This document shows, in pieces, positions 1 through 8,991 of a stretch of DNA of 64,000 nucleotides (positions within the stretch are counted from its first letter, which is position 1; the number at the start of each line of letters is the position of its first letter). The stretch is taken from contig JAVBOW010000019.1 in the NCBI GenBank assembly GCA_031550125.1, positions 62,001-126,000 on the forward strand, read 5' to 3'. Under the pieces are notes generated by a model that searched no databases, had not been told where the DNA came from, and saw only the letters and a list, made by a program, of their open reading frames with translations. Position numbers and translations under genes: made by a program. Source of the DNA: JAVBOW01 sp031550125. GTDB taxonomy: Bacteria > Bacteroidota > Bacteroidia > Bacteroidales > Rikenellaceae.

Positions 1-3000
1 GCCTCGCATACGCCCGCATCGACCGAGGGAGACTGCCGCTACCACTTCATAACGGGCGATTCGCGGGGCAATATATGGATAGGCGGACACAATCAGGCCC
101 TGGTAATGGTGTCCGGAGGCAGAATCGGGGAACTGCGCGAACCGCTTATAATGTCCGGCGACACGGAAAAACGCAAATACGACATACGGTGCGTGGTCGA
201 AACGCGCCGAGGCGAAATAGTGGTCGGCAACAAGTCGGACAACTTGCTCCGGTACGACACCGTAAGCTGCACGTTGCGGTGGACGGGTCGGACGGGTACC
301 GACATCACCTGCGCGGTACGCGACGACGGCGGCCGCCTGTGGTTCGGAGGCTGCGGCGGGCTGGAAATAATGGACGACGCGAGTTCCGGCGCCATCTCTA
401 TACGGCACGACCCGGCCGACCCTGCGTCGCTGGCCTCGGATATGGTGTACCGCCTCTACCGCGATCCCTGCGGACGCATATGGATAGGCACCGACCGCGG
501 AGTGAGTATATGGTCGGAGACGCTGAACGCCGTGCGCCATTACCGGCGCATACAGGGCATGGCTGACGGCATGTCATCCGATGACGTGACCGCCCTTATG
601 CAGGATCGCGACGGCCTGTTATGGATAGGGACCGCAGCCAACGGAACGGACACACTCTTCCTTGCCGGCGAACGATTCGGCAACGTCAGCCTCACATTAT
701 TAAAGAATTATCCCGACCGGCACACCTTCGTCGCTCATCGCGAAACACTAAGACAATATGCCCGCCACGGCCTGATAAGGCGGGCGGACGGGCAGATGGC
801 GGGCGATGCGGCTTTCGAAAGTTACGAGGCTTTCCGCAGCGCGGGTCTGCGCTTTACCGACGTGGGCGAAAACCGCGTTTCGGCGCTCTGTCAGGACAGC
901 AGGGGCGGGATATACATCGGTCTGTGGTCTTTTGCCGGATTCAACGTCTACGACAAGCGCACGGGTGCTTTCTCGCGCCACGCACTGTGGGGTTGCCCGC
1001 CGGGCGACGACTACCCGAGGTTATTGGGCGGCAATCCCTTCGGATCGAACTGGTATACCGATTTTTTGGAGGACGGCGGCGGCAACTTCTGGTGTGCCAC
1101 GTGGGAAGGCGTAGGCCTGAACCTGTTCGACCGCGACAAAGGCGAGTTCTCCTCCATGCACTACATGCCGGGCGACCGGCCGGGAACGCAATGCCGCCGG
1201 GTGACCCTCGACCCCCTCCGGGGACGGGTGCTGGCTGCAGGAAAGGACTATTACGGTTACTGTGACCCCGTCGCGGGGGATTGGATGAGGTACGCGGGGA
1301 GCATTCCGGACGGTTTCCCGTGCAAGGATATATTCGAGAGGTACTACAGCCATTGTAAGGCGGCGGTACGCGATGACCTGCCTGTGGTTTTCCGCTGTTC
1401 GGATTTCGTCCTGCAGCGCGACACGGCCTGGCTCAACGCGGAAGGCGGCGTTGTGCGGCACGTCATCGCCGGCGACGCGTTCACGGAATTTCCCTGCGCC
1501 GGGACGAGCGGGCAACTCCGCATCGCGGCGGGCGGTCCCGGGCGGCTCTGGCTGGCAGACGATCGGGGCGACGTCTTTCGCATGGACGCGCAAAGCGGAC
1601 GCCTTGCCCTCTTCACCTCCTTGAAGGAATGGGTCACCGCGCTGTACGAAGACGGCCAGGGGGTTTTGTGGGCCGGAACAGGCGGCGGTCTGAGGCGTTT
1701 AGACGCCGCCTCCGGGAAACCGGCCCCGGGGATACGGGGGATGGAGAACCTCTCCGGGATATCGTGCGTCGTGGGTTCCGCCGAAGCGGTATATGTAGCC
1801 CACAGGAGGGGAATAGCCGTGGCCAGCGGCGGCAAGCGTACAGGGTCTTACGATTTCGGGGAGGCACCTGGCACACTTCCGGGTACGCTGGTGCGTGACA
1901 TCCATCCAGGCCGCGACGGCACCGTATGGGCCTGTACCGACTCCGGGCTGGCCCGCATCGCGGCCGACGGCATACGGGTCTACGGCCACGATCCCGCCGA
2001 CGGACGTTCACTGCCCGACAACGACGTCACGTCGGCGTGCGAAGACGGCCGTGGCGGGTTGTGGGCGGCGACACCCGCGGGAATATGGAAGCTCGACATC
2101 GCAAAAGGAGAATTCACCGAAATGGGCGACCCCGACGGCCACACGCTCGCTTCAAGGCTCGTGCTATGCCTCGCCGAAGACAGTCTGGGACGTATATGGG
2201 TGGGTACGGACGGTGGCGGGGTCAGTATCCTTGACCGCGCCTCGGGACACATATCGCACCTTTCGCGCCGAGCCGTGAGCGGGGTGCGCATCGCAGGCGA
2301 CCGCATCGCCGCCCTGGAGGCCTGCGGCGGGGCGGTGTGGATCGCCTCGGAAGGGGGCCTCGACCGTTACGACCTGCGCACCGGAGCCATACGCCATATC
2401 GGCGTCCTCGACGCCGCGGGCGTAACCCGTATGGCGGCCGACCATGCGGGCAGCATCTGGGCGGGAGGCCGGAACAGCATCGGCTGCGTGTCCGGCCACG
2501 GCGAAATACTCATCCCTCCATCGCCCATGCCCGGGCTGCCCGATATGCAATTCGACAAGGCGGCCTGCCTTCTGGCGGACGGAAGGGTGGCCTTTGGCGG
2601 TTACGGCGGATTTTGCGTTTTCGACCCTGCAACCCTGCTGGCCGCCGAAGCGGGAGGAAAGATTGCCTTTTCCGGCCTGATGGTCAACGGCGCGCCGTAC
2701 CGTTTCGATCCGGGCTGCGGGACGGTGGCGCTGCGCCACTCGGAGAACTCGTTCACGGTGGATTTCGGCGGGGCGGGCTACGAATTCGGCGGGGCGATAC
2801 GTTACCGATACAAACTCGAAGGCTTTGATAATGAATGGAACGAGGCTGCAAGGTCCGCGCCGTCGGCACGGTACACCAACCTGCCGCCGGGCCGCTACAC
2901 CCTGCGCGTGGAGGCGTCCGACGCCCTGGGACGACAGGGTGCGGCCTCGGGAGAGTTGATCGTGCGCGTGGCGACCCCGTGGTACAGGCAATGGTGGTTC

Positions 3001-3882
3001 TTTATGATTCTCGCCGTCGCCGCGGGAGGGGGTATAGCCGCCGTCGTGCGATTCCGCGAGGGCAAATTGCGACGCGACAAGGCCCGCCTGGAGACGCTGG
3101 TGGGACTGCGTACGGCGGAGCTGAGCGACGCCAACGGCAGGCTGCGCGAATCGGAAGCCGAACTCAGGGCGATGAACGACTCGAAAAACCGTTTCTTCGG
3201 CATCATATCGCACGACCTGCGCAACCCGCTCAGGGCTCTCGACCTGACCGCGGGCCAGCTCGACGAGCAGTACGACGCCCTGCCCGACGGGCGCAGGCAC
3301 GAAATAGTTAGGACAATCCGCCAAACCGCCGGCCGGACCGGGGCGCTGCTCGACAGCCTGCTGCTGTGGACGGTGTCCCAGATGGGAATGATAAAGCCGA
3401 ATATGAAACCCGCGGAGTTGCGCGCGGCGGTCGACGCCGCCGTCGAGCCGCTGCGGCTTTCGGCATCGGGGAAAGGGGTGGATATACGCGTGGACATCCC
3501 GTGCGGGATGTCCGCCCGCGCCGACGCCAACCTGCTGCAAATCGCGCTGCGCAATCTGGCGGCCAACGCGGTACACTATTCACATCCCGGCGGCGCGGTG
3601 GAAATATCGGCGCTCTGTACGGGCGGGACGGTGGAAATATCGGTCACCGACCATGGCGCTGGCATCCCGCTGGAACACCTCGGCAGCCTCTTCACCCCCG
3701 GCGCCAAACGCCAGACGCGCGGCACGGCCGGCGAGCAGGGGGCGGGCCTGGGGTTGATAATAGTGAGGGAATTCATACATTTGCAGGGCGGTCAGGTACG
3801 CGCCGAAAGCGCTCCAGGCAAAGGCAGCACTTTCATCATAACGCTTCAAACAGATGAAAACGACCTCTATACTCATTGTTGA
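1..3882 (+). CDS. Two-component sensor histidine kinase with beta-propeller sensor region (5' end outside window)
   Basis: The frame is open from base 1, so the true start and any signal peptide lie to the left; 1293 residues are visible. Residues about 1-890 are tandem Reg_prop-like blades with W-I-G-T-type motifs (GRIWIGTDRG, GLLWIGT, GGLWAATPAG), as in the periplasmic part of Bacteroidota hybrid two-component systems. A Y_Y_Y domain follows at about 930-980, one membrane helix near 994-1015, then a HisKA domain with H-box ISHDLRNP (His near 1071, codon 3211-3213) and a HATPase domain with DHGAGIP and GAGLGL. The protein stops right after the ATPase: the receiver and AraC modules usual in this architecture are missing. 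Its last 29 bases overlap the response regulator downstream, its probable partner. The ligand is unknown; a glycan is typical of the family. Confidence 0.9.
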   Translation, partial: ASHTPASTEGDCRYHFITGDSRGNIWIGGHNQALVMVSGGRIGELREPLIMSGDTEKRKYDIRCVVETRRGEIVVGNKSDNLLRYDTVSCTLRWTGRTGTDITCAVRDDGGRLWFGGCGGLEIMDDASSGAISIRHDPADPASLASDMVYRLYRDPCGRIWIGTDRGVSIWSETLNAVRHYRRIQGMADGMSSDDVTALMQDRDGLLWIGTAANGTDTLFLAGERFGNVSLTLLKNYPDRHTFVAHRETLRQYARHGLIRRADGQMAGDAAFESYEAFRSAGLRFTDVGENRVSALCQDSRGGIYIGLWSFAGFNVYDKRTGAFSRHALWGCPPGDDYPRLLGGNPFGSNWYTDFLEDGGGNFWCATWEGVGLNLFDRDKGEFSSMHYMPGDRPGTQCRRVTLDPLRGRVLAAGKDYYGYCDPVAGDWMRYAGSIPDGFPCKDIFERYYSHCKAAVRDDLPVVFRCSDFVLQRDTAWLNAEGGVVRHVIAGDAFTEFPCAGTSGQLRIAAGGPGRLWLADDRGDVFRMDAQSGRLALFTSLKEWVTALYEDGQGVLWAGTGGGLRRLDAASGKPAPGIRGMENLSGISCVVGSAEAVYVAHRRGIAVASGGKRTGSYDFGEAPGTLPGTLVRDIHPGRDGTVWACTDSGLARIAADGIRVYGHDPADGRSLPDNDVTSACEDGRGGLWAATPAGIWKLDIAKGEFTEMGDPDGHTLASRLVLCLAEDSLGRIWVGTDGGGVSILDRASGHISHLSRRAVSGVRIAGDRIAALEACGGAVWIASEGGLDRYDLRTGAIRHIGVLDAAGVTRMAADHAGSIWAGGRNSIGCVSGHGEILIPPSPMPGLPDMQFDKAACLLADGRVAFGGYGGFCVFDPATLLAAEAGGKIAFSGLMVNGAPYRFDPGCGTVALRHSENSFTVDFGGAGYEFGGAIRYRYKLEGFDNEWNEAARSAPSARYTNLPPGRYTLRVEASDALGRQGAASGELIVRVATPWYRQWWFFMILAVAAGGGIAAVVRFREGKLRRDKARLETLVGLRTAELSDANGRLRESEAELRAMNDSKNRFFGIISHDLRNPLRALDLTAGQLDEQYDALPDGRRHEIVRTIRQTAGRTGALLDSLLLWTVSQMGMIKPNMKPAELRAAVDAAVEPLRLSASGKGVDIRVDIPCGMSARADANLLQIALRNLAANAVHYSHPGGAVEISALCTGGTVEISVTDHGAGIPLEHLGSLFTPGAKRQTRGTAGEQGAGLGLIIVREFIHLQGGQVRAESAPGKGSTFIITLQTDENDLYTHC

Positions 3883-4516
3883 CGACTCGCAAATCCACCT
3901 CGAAGGACTCAAACTGGTGCTGGGCCGCCGGGACGATATGCGCGTGACGGGCCAGGCCACATGCATCCGCGAGGCGATGGCCTGCCTGGAGGCCTCCATA
4001 CCCGATGTGGCGCTGCTGGACATAAGCCTCGAAACGCAAGACGACGGGCTGGAGCTGGCCCGCGAGGTACGGCGCATGTATCCGCAGACCAGGGTGGTCG
4101 TGCTGACCCACCACAAGAGCGCCCGCTGTCTGGTGGCCGCCCTGCAGGCCGGGGCCTCGGCCTATCTGCCCAAAGACACCGACCCGGACGAACTGTTGTA
4201 CGCCGTAGCCGCCGTACTTCAGGGCAAGGGCGTATATCTGGGCGACACGATCCCGATGGAAAACCTCATGGAAGCCTTTGGCTCACAGCGCAACATCGAG
4301 CGAGGCAAGCCCTGCGACCTGACGGAAAGGGAAGTGACCGTAGTGCGCCTGATGGCGAAAGGACATACGGCGAAAGAGATGGCCGCCGCAATGGAGATAG
4401 AGACGAACACCATAGAGTCGCACAAGGAACGGATAAAGGAAAAACTGGGCGTCAACACGGCACTCCAGATAGTGATCGCCGCCCTCAGGCGCGGGATCAT
4501 AAGCCTCGAAGAATAA
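3854..4516 (+). CDS. LuxR/NarL-type response regulator
   Basis: 220 residues. The N-terminal receiver has the acidic pair D10-D11, phospho-acceptor D56 (VALLDIS), T85 and K107 (YLPKD). The C-terminal half is a LuxR-type helix-turn-helix with LTEREVTVVRLMAKGHTAKE and a recognition helix around NTIESHKERIKEKL. It should be phosphorylated by the kinase whose 3' end it overlaps by 29 bases, which implies translational coupling, and then bind DNA as a dimer. The nearest likely targets are the lipoprotein genes starting about 100 bases downstream; this is inference from position. A hairpin terminator follows directly, so the kinase and regulator end their own transcript. Confidence 0.93.
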   Translation: MKTTSILIVDDSQIHLEGLKLVLGRRDDMRVTGQATCIREAMACLEASIPDVALLDISLETQDDGLELAREVRRMYPQTRVVVLTHHKSARCLVAALQAGASAYLPKDTDPDELLYAVAAVLQGKGVYLGDTIPMENLMEAFGSQRNIERGKPCDLTEREVTVVRLMAKGHTAKEMAAAMEIETNTIESHKERIKEKLGVNTALQIVIAALRRGIISLEE

Positions 4517-4537
4517 GGTCATAGCGGTAACTTTACA

Positions 4538-4571
4538 GGGTGAAAACGGTGAGTTTTCACCCTTATTTTTT
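4538..4571 (+). terminator. Rho-independent terminator after the response regulator
   Basis: Perfect 10-bp stem (4538-4547 with 4553-4562), 5-base loop, followed by TTATTTTTTT. It separates the two-component pair from the lipoprotein genes. Confidence 0.85.
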
Positions 4572-4585
4572 TGCGAAATACCTTA

Positions 4586-4593
4586 TATTTTTG
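4586..4593 (+). promoter_or_regulatory. Possible -7 box for the GLUG lipoprotein gene
   Basis: TATTTTTG fits the Bacteroidota -7 consensus TAnnTTTG and lies 20 bases before the ATG at 4614. No TTTG is found at the usual 19-20 bases upstream (nearest ends at 4573), so support is partial. Confidence 0.35.
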
Positions 4594-4613
4594 TATAAAT
4601 TAAATCAAATACC

Positions 4614-6581
4614 ATGAGGTGTACTGTATTTTTGTCGATGCTTCTGTTATCGGGTTTGGCCGCATTGACCGGTTGCGGTGGAGACGAGGGAGAAAGTAGC
4701 AATGACGGCGGGCGCAACGGCATGACTTATGACGGCTCGACGGTCAGCCTGGATCGGGTAAATTATGAAGTAGTGTCGGAAGGTTCGAGCAGATATTTGC
4801 ATACCATTACGCTTTCCAATTCTTCTACCGGAGAATTTTTTTCATTCTCGATGCCTTTCTCTTCGGCCGAAAGGGTTCCTAAGGGGACCTATGTTGTCGA
4901 CAGCTATGGCGACGGCGACGGGATTGTGGCAGCCACGGATATTTTCGGATATGACGAATTGGCGGATGGCTCGGCAATAGAGATAGGCGCCATATCGACG
5001 ACCGGCATTAAGATCACCGTTTCCTACTCAACCGCCCAGACAGTTGGAGGAAAACAGCTGAAGTTATCGTATGAAGGCCCCTATTCTTTTGAATCCGACG
5101 ACGATCCCGACCCGGACAAAACGATAGACATATCGACTGCCGCCGATTTGGTCAAGCTCTCTGCCGACTGCAAAAAAAATAACGGCTACGCGGATTATAT
5201 CATCAACCTGACAAGGGACATAGACCTTGGCGGAGTTGATTGGACGCCGATAGGCACCGGAGAAGACTTTAATAATTTCTATGGGGTATTCCGCGGCAAT
5301 AACCACACGATTTCCGGACTGTCGGTCGAAAACCCCGAAGGTTCCTCTGCCGCAGCGGGCCTTTTCGGGTATTGCGTGAACGCGACGATAGAAAATCTAA
5401 CCGTAAATGGAAGCGTGAAAGGGAATTATGTGACAGGGGGTATTTGCGGCTCGGCATTTTGGAGTACGATAACGAATTGTGTGAATTATGTTACGGTTAC
5501 AGGCATAGATGCCGTCGGAGGCATATGCGGCGGTATTTCGGATAATCGATCTGTCATTTCGGGCTGCACGAATAACGGGATCATAACCGGGAACAATGAT
5601 ATCGGAGGCATTGTAGGCAAAAGTGGTGGCGACTTTGCGATAAAAAATTGCGTAAATAACGGAGTGATAGCCGGCAACGGTTGGACTGGCGGCATATGTG
5701 GCTATGCCGCGGGGTTGGTAAAAGATTGCGTGAATAATGCCGACATATCTGGGACATATGCCACAGGAGGGATTTGCGGAGCTTCAAGTAGCAGTGCATA
5801 TACATTTGAATTCGAAAGGTTGACCGTTTCCGGCTGTACCAACAATGGAGATATAACCGGAGAAATCGATGTTGGTGGTATCAGCGGGCAACATCAATCT
5901 TACCTGATTACGAACTGCACCAATACCGGAACCGTCACCGGCAGCAAGCAAGTTATAGGCGGCATCGCCGGGTATCTGGATTATGGAAGGATTTATAACA
6001 GCGTTAATTCCGGAGCGGTTTACGGATGTCTGATCGTGGGCGGGATAGCCGGCGAACTTAACAGGCATTGCGTGATAAACGGCTGTACCAACCGGGGATA
6101 TGTGGTGGCACAGGACACTGAGGCTCTCTACGCCGGAGGGATCGTCGGCGAATCGGATAGGTCGATGATAGTGGGGTGTATCAGCGAAGGCAATGTTTAT
6201 GCAACGACCGCGCATAATATCTTCTACGGAAGAGTTGGCGGAATAGCCGGAGATGTGTGGGATACGTTTATCTCGGCTTGTTATACGGGCGGCATCTCTG
6301 TGACGGCCCCGGTGCCGCAAGTGAAGGTAGGGTTGATTTGCGGATTATTTCAGGTAAGTTCATCGGGCGTTATCGAGACCTGCTACACGGCAGGCTCCGG
6401 CCCCGCCACCGGAGGCGCGTTATCGGGCGACGTGAGGCAATTTTCGCCCACGGCATGGCCGCAAACGGCGGACAAAGGTTGGGGCGCGGCTCCATCCGGA
6501 TGGGACCAGACGTATTGGGGTGATTGGGTTTGCCCGTGGACAGACATGGGGTCTTATTCCACTTATCGTCCGAAGTTGTGA
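4614..6581 (+). CDS. Lipoprotein with GLUG-repeat region
   Basis: 655 residues. The N-terminus is a lipoprotein signal with lipobox LTGC (Cys21), followed by GGDEGE, an acidic run resembling the surface-export signal of Bacteroidota lipoproteins. Residues about 30-160 form a beta-rich domain with a PKGTY motif and SYEG near its end, similar to the two small lipoproteins encoded further downstream. From about residue 245 to 580 there are about ten GLUG-like repeats of around 30 residues built on GG-I-(C/V/A)-G ... I-x-N-C-x-N-x-G-x-(V/I), as in surface and adhesin-like proteins. By eye the gene is more AT-rich than its neighbours, which may indicate transfer. Likely an anchored surface protein; binding partner unknown. 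Confidence 0.88.
   Translation: MRCTVFLSMLLLSGLAALTGCGGDEGESSNDGGRNGMTYDGSTVSLDRVNYEVVSEGSSRYLHTITLSNSSTGEFFSFSMPFSSAERVPKGTYVVDSYGDGDGIVAATDIFGYDELADGSAIEIGAISTTGIKITVSYSTAQTVGGKQLKLSYEGPYSFESDDDPDPDKTIDISTAADLVKLSADCKKNNGYADYIINLTRDIDLGGVDWTPIGTGEDFNNFYGVFRGNNHTISGLSVENPEGSSAAAGLFGYCVNATIENLTVNGSVKGNYVTGGICGSAFWSTITNCVNYVTVTGIDAVGGICGGISDNRSVISGCTNNGIITGNNDIGGIVGKSGGDFAIKNCVNNGVIAGNGWTGGICGYAAGLVKDCVNNADISGTYATGGICGASSSSAYTFEFERLTVSGCTNNGDITGEIDVGGISGQHQSYLITNCTNTGTVTGSKQVIGGIAGYLDYGRIYNSVNSGAVYGCLIVGGIAGELNRHCVINGCTNRGYVVAQDTEALYAGGIVGESDRSMIVGCISEGNVYATTAHNIFYGRVGGIAGDVWDTFISACYTGGISVTAPVPQVKVGLICGLFQVSSSGVIETCYTAGSGPATGGALSGDVRQFSPTAWPQTADKGWGAAPSGWDQTYWGDWVCPWTDMGSYSTYRPKL
5350..6350 (+). 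repeat. Tandem GLUG-type coding repeats
   Basis: About ten degenerate repeats of roughly 90 bases inside the lipoprotein gene, each encoding GG-I-x-G followed about 10 residues later by N-C-x-N-x-G. The DNA copies differ, so the repeat is at protein level; copy number could still change by recombination. Confidence 0.75.
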
Positions 6582-6630
6582 AATACATTAGCACAAATCT
6601 CTCGAATAGCAATATTAAAACCATAACCAT

Positions 6631-7827
6631 ATGAAAAAAATCTTAACCACACCGATCTTCATATTCGCGCTGCTGCTGTGCGGATGCGCCCCGACCGACG
6701 ACCAGAGGGGAAGCAACCGGGCTATCGATTGGCCGCGGCAGTGCAACGCCATCACTTTCGACATCAATTCGCCAAACACCGTCGAGGTGGAATTCACCGC
6801 CGACCAGGAGTGGAAGGCGGTGGTGTACAAAGAGGGCGGCCAGCCGGGCGAAGGCCCGGAGCTGCCTTTGAAAGTCTTCCCGGAAAGCGGGCCGGCGGGC
6901 CGTAACACCATCCGGATCGAATACAACTCCGCGCAACGCCTGCCCGGGACGAGCATCGTGATACACCTGGCGATGCTCCGCCGCATCGAAGGAGAATGGC
7001 AAACGGACAAGCCCGAGGTGGAGGTACCAGTGACGATAGTGCAGCGCAAAAGGGTACACACCATAACCTACAATTATTCTGACGAATGGGGTGTCGAAGA
7101 ACCCGAAACCTACACTCTCGTCTACGACGACGCCAAAGGTGGCATCCTCACTAAACTCGCGGGCGGCGATTACGACATAGACTTCGACTACTCGACCACC
7201 GCGCTTTCCGTAAAATGGAGGGAAGACCACGACATACCGGGCAATTACAACGCGTCGGACTGCCAGGGCGAACTCTCCGTCGGACGGCTTACCGAGATGT
7301 TCGAGATTTACACCGAGGCCGTCGCCGACGGAGGCACGCTCACGGAAAACAATGCCTACACATATTCTTACGGCCCCATTACAGGGCGGCTGCTCAGCGC
7401 GACGGTCGATAACTCGTGGATATGGAACGATCCCGACAATCCGGCATGGGGAGGTTTCGAAACAAGTTTCGATTTCATCTGGGAATCGTCGTGCCTGCAA
7501 AAGATAGAGACCTTGGAACAGATCTACGACGGCCGGGACTATCCCATAACGTTCCATTACACCAACGCCTGCCCCAACAACCTCAATATCGACCTCTGGC
7601 CTTTCATCGTGCCATTCAGCCGCTTCCAGGTCCTGCCCATGGTCGCGGGATACATGGGCGAGAGGAGCGCCTACCTGCCGTCGGGATACACCGATCCCAA
7701 AAGTACGATGACGGTGACCTGCACCAAAGACGGGCAGGGTTACCCGACCCGGATAGTATGCCGCCAGACGGCCACTACCGAAGGGTGGTGGACGGAAACC
7801 CGATACGACATAACCTACGAGGATTGA
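6631..7827 (+). CDS. Lipoprotein of unknown function, possible N-terminal BACON-like domain
   Basis: 398 residues. Signal peptide with lipobox LCGC (Cys19) followed by APTDD, suggesting export to the outer membrane, possibly the surface. Residues about 35-145 have the pattern of an Ig-like BACON domain: a strand with W (DQEWKAVV), a polar N-T-I-R-I strand and a final VPVTIVQRK strand. The remaining about 250 residues are rich in Y, W and D with repeated short strands (TITYNYSDEW, YDIDFDYS, TYSYGPITG) and resemble DUF4595-like or YD-repeat-like lipoproteins of Bacteroidota; that similarity is weak. It lies 49 bases after the GLUG gene and 47 before the next lipoprotein, so probably the same transcript. 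No catalytic motif was recognised. Confidence 0.85.
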   Translation: MKKILTTPIFIFALLLCGCAPTDDQRGSNRAIDWPRQCNAITFDINSPNTVEVEFTADQEWKAVVYKEGGQPGEGPELPLKVFPESGPAGRNTIRIEYNSAQRLPGTSIVIHLAMLRRIEGEWQTDKPEVEVPVTIVQRKRVHTITYNYSDEWGVEEPETYTLVYDDAKGGILTKLAGGDYDIDFDYSTTALSVKWREDHDIPGNYNASDCQGELSVGRLTEMFEIYTEAVADGGTLTENNAYTYSYGPITGRLLSATVDNSWIWNDPDNPAWGGFETSFDFIWESSCLQKIETLEQIYDGRDYPITFHYTNACPNNLNIDLWPFIVPFSRFQVLPMVAGYMGERSAYLPSGYTDPKSTMTVTCTKDGQGYPTRIVCRQTATTEGWWTETRYDITYED

Positions 7828-7874
7828 CGCGCAAGGCAATCCCCAGCCAGATTTCAACCTTAAATTGAATAAAT

Positions 7875-8441
7875 ATGAAAAAACTTTTCCCCATCAGCCT
7901 TTTTTCCGCCATCCTCCCGCTTTTTGGCCTGATGTTGTGCGGCTGTTCCGGCGACGAGGGCGGCAACGCAAAAAAACCGGGTATAGATTTCCTCGATACG
8001 GAATACAGCAATGTCTCCGCCGGCTATTACTCCGTACCGAAAACCTTGTTTTATGACAACGGCGACGAGCAAGACATCTATCTTTGGAGTTATATGTTGC
8101 AGGCATCCAACTCGTCGAAAGGTATCGCGATCGACATAGAGGGATGCCCCACCCCGACCGCCTCGCCCAACGGGACATACAGGTTATACGACCCATCAGC
8201 GGAGTTTATCGATTTCAGGGATGGGGAATACTTCAACACATGCATCGCCGTAATGGCTGCCGGGACGCTCTCCGGTGCCGAAACCTATGTTTTTACCGGC
8301 GGCACGCTTACCATAAGCCGCAACGGCGACGAATGGACGCTGAGCATCCAAAACGGAGTAGTCCGGCCATCTGACACAGAGGGCGAGAATCAAAACATCT
8401 CGTTTACCTACACAGGAAAAATGATAACAACACCTTTTTAA
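7875..8441 (+). CDS. Small lipoprotein, paralogue of the next gene
   Basis: 188 residues with a long signal peptide and lipobox LCGC (Cys24), then SGDEGG. The mature part is a single beta-rich domain. It shares with the following gene the motifs SPNGTY, TGGTLT and a C-terminal stretch NGV...P...(F/H)(T/S)Y-x-GK, so the two are paralogues from tandem duplication and divergence. The domain N-terminal to the GLUG repeats of 4614-6581 seems to be a more distant relative. Only 11 bases separate it from the next gene. Function unknown; a surface or periplasmic-face binding protein is plausible but not shown. Confidence 0.85.
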   Translation: MKKLFPISLFSAILPLFGLMLCGCSGDEGGNAKKPGIDFLDTEYSNVSAGYYSVPKTLFYDNGDEQDIYLWSYMLQASNSSKGIAIDIEGCPTPTASPNGTYRLYDPSAEFIDFRDGEYFNTCIAVMAAGTLSGAETYVFTGGTLTISRNGDEWTLSIQNGVVRPSDTEGENQNISFTYTGKMITTPF

Positions 8442-8452
8442 AATCGGCGATC

Positions 8453-8974
8453 ATGAAAAACATTTTACACGCAACATTGTTGATAGTCCCGTTGCTGCTG
8501 TGCGGTTGCGGCAAAGAGAACGGGGGTACCGATTCCTGGATCGACTTCGGGGGCCAGAAGACATTCCAGTTCTCAGTCGCGCAGGTAATACACACCGGCG
8601 ACAGCCAATCGGCATACCACGGCTGGGGATTCATATTCGTCGCCGTCCAGGGAGGTAACTCGCTGTCGGTGGCATTAAACGGATACCTCACCGAAACCAG
8701 CAACCCCAACGGAAGCTACCGCATCACGGCCGACGCAAACGACATCGCCGAGAGCCCGGTAGGCACCACGTGCGGTCCCGCCAGCATGATCACGCAAGGT
8801 ATGATGGTCTACAAACTTACCGGCGGGACGCTTACCGTAAACAGAAGCGGAGATATATGGAATATAAGCGTAACCAACGGCGTGGCAGTGCCACAGAACG
8901 GCGGCGACCCGATAACCGTGTCGCATTCATACAAAGGCAAGCTGACTCTCGCACCCGGCAACGACCCAATTTAA
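8453..8974 (+). CDS. Small lipoprotein, paralogue of the preceding gene
   Basis: 173 residues, lipobox LCGC (Cys19) followed by GKENGG. The mature domain has NPNGSY, KLTGGTLTVNRSGDIW and SHSYKGK, matching in order the SPNGTY, FTGGTLTISRNGDEW and TYTGK motifs of its upstream neighbour. The stop codon is 17 bases before the start of the beta-barrel gene, consistent with one operon. The family was not recognised. Because a small barrel follows directly, the lipoproteins may act with it at the outer membrane, but this rests on position only. Confidence 0.85.
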   Translation: MKNILHATLLIVPLLLCGCGKENGGTDSWIDFGGQKTFQFSVAQVIHTGDSQSAYHGWGFIFVAVQGGNSLSVALNGYLTETSNPNGSYRITADANDIAESPVGTTCGPASMITQGMMVYKLTGGTLTVNRSGDIWNISVTNGVAVPQNGGDPITVSHSYKGKLTLAPGNDPI

Positions 8975-8991
8975 CCAAAAGTCCTGTACTT

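Noticed and set aside
2164..3576. Long open frame (470 codons) on the minus strand
   Set aside because: It lies antisense to the sensor kinase, has repetitive Arg/Gly/Val composition from GC-rich codons and no domain; the plus-strand frame shows clear motifs.
5350..6350. Possible CRISPR or DNA tandem array
   Set aside because: The periodicity is at protein level (GLUG repeats); the DNA copies differ and there are no constant repeats with unique spacers.
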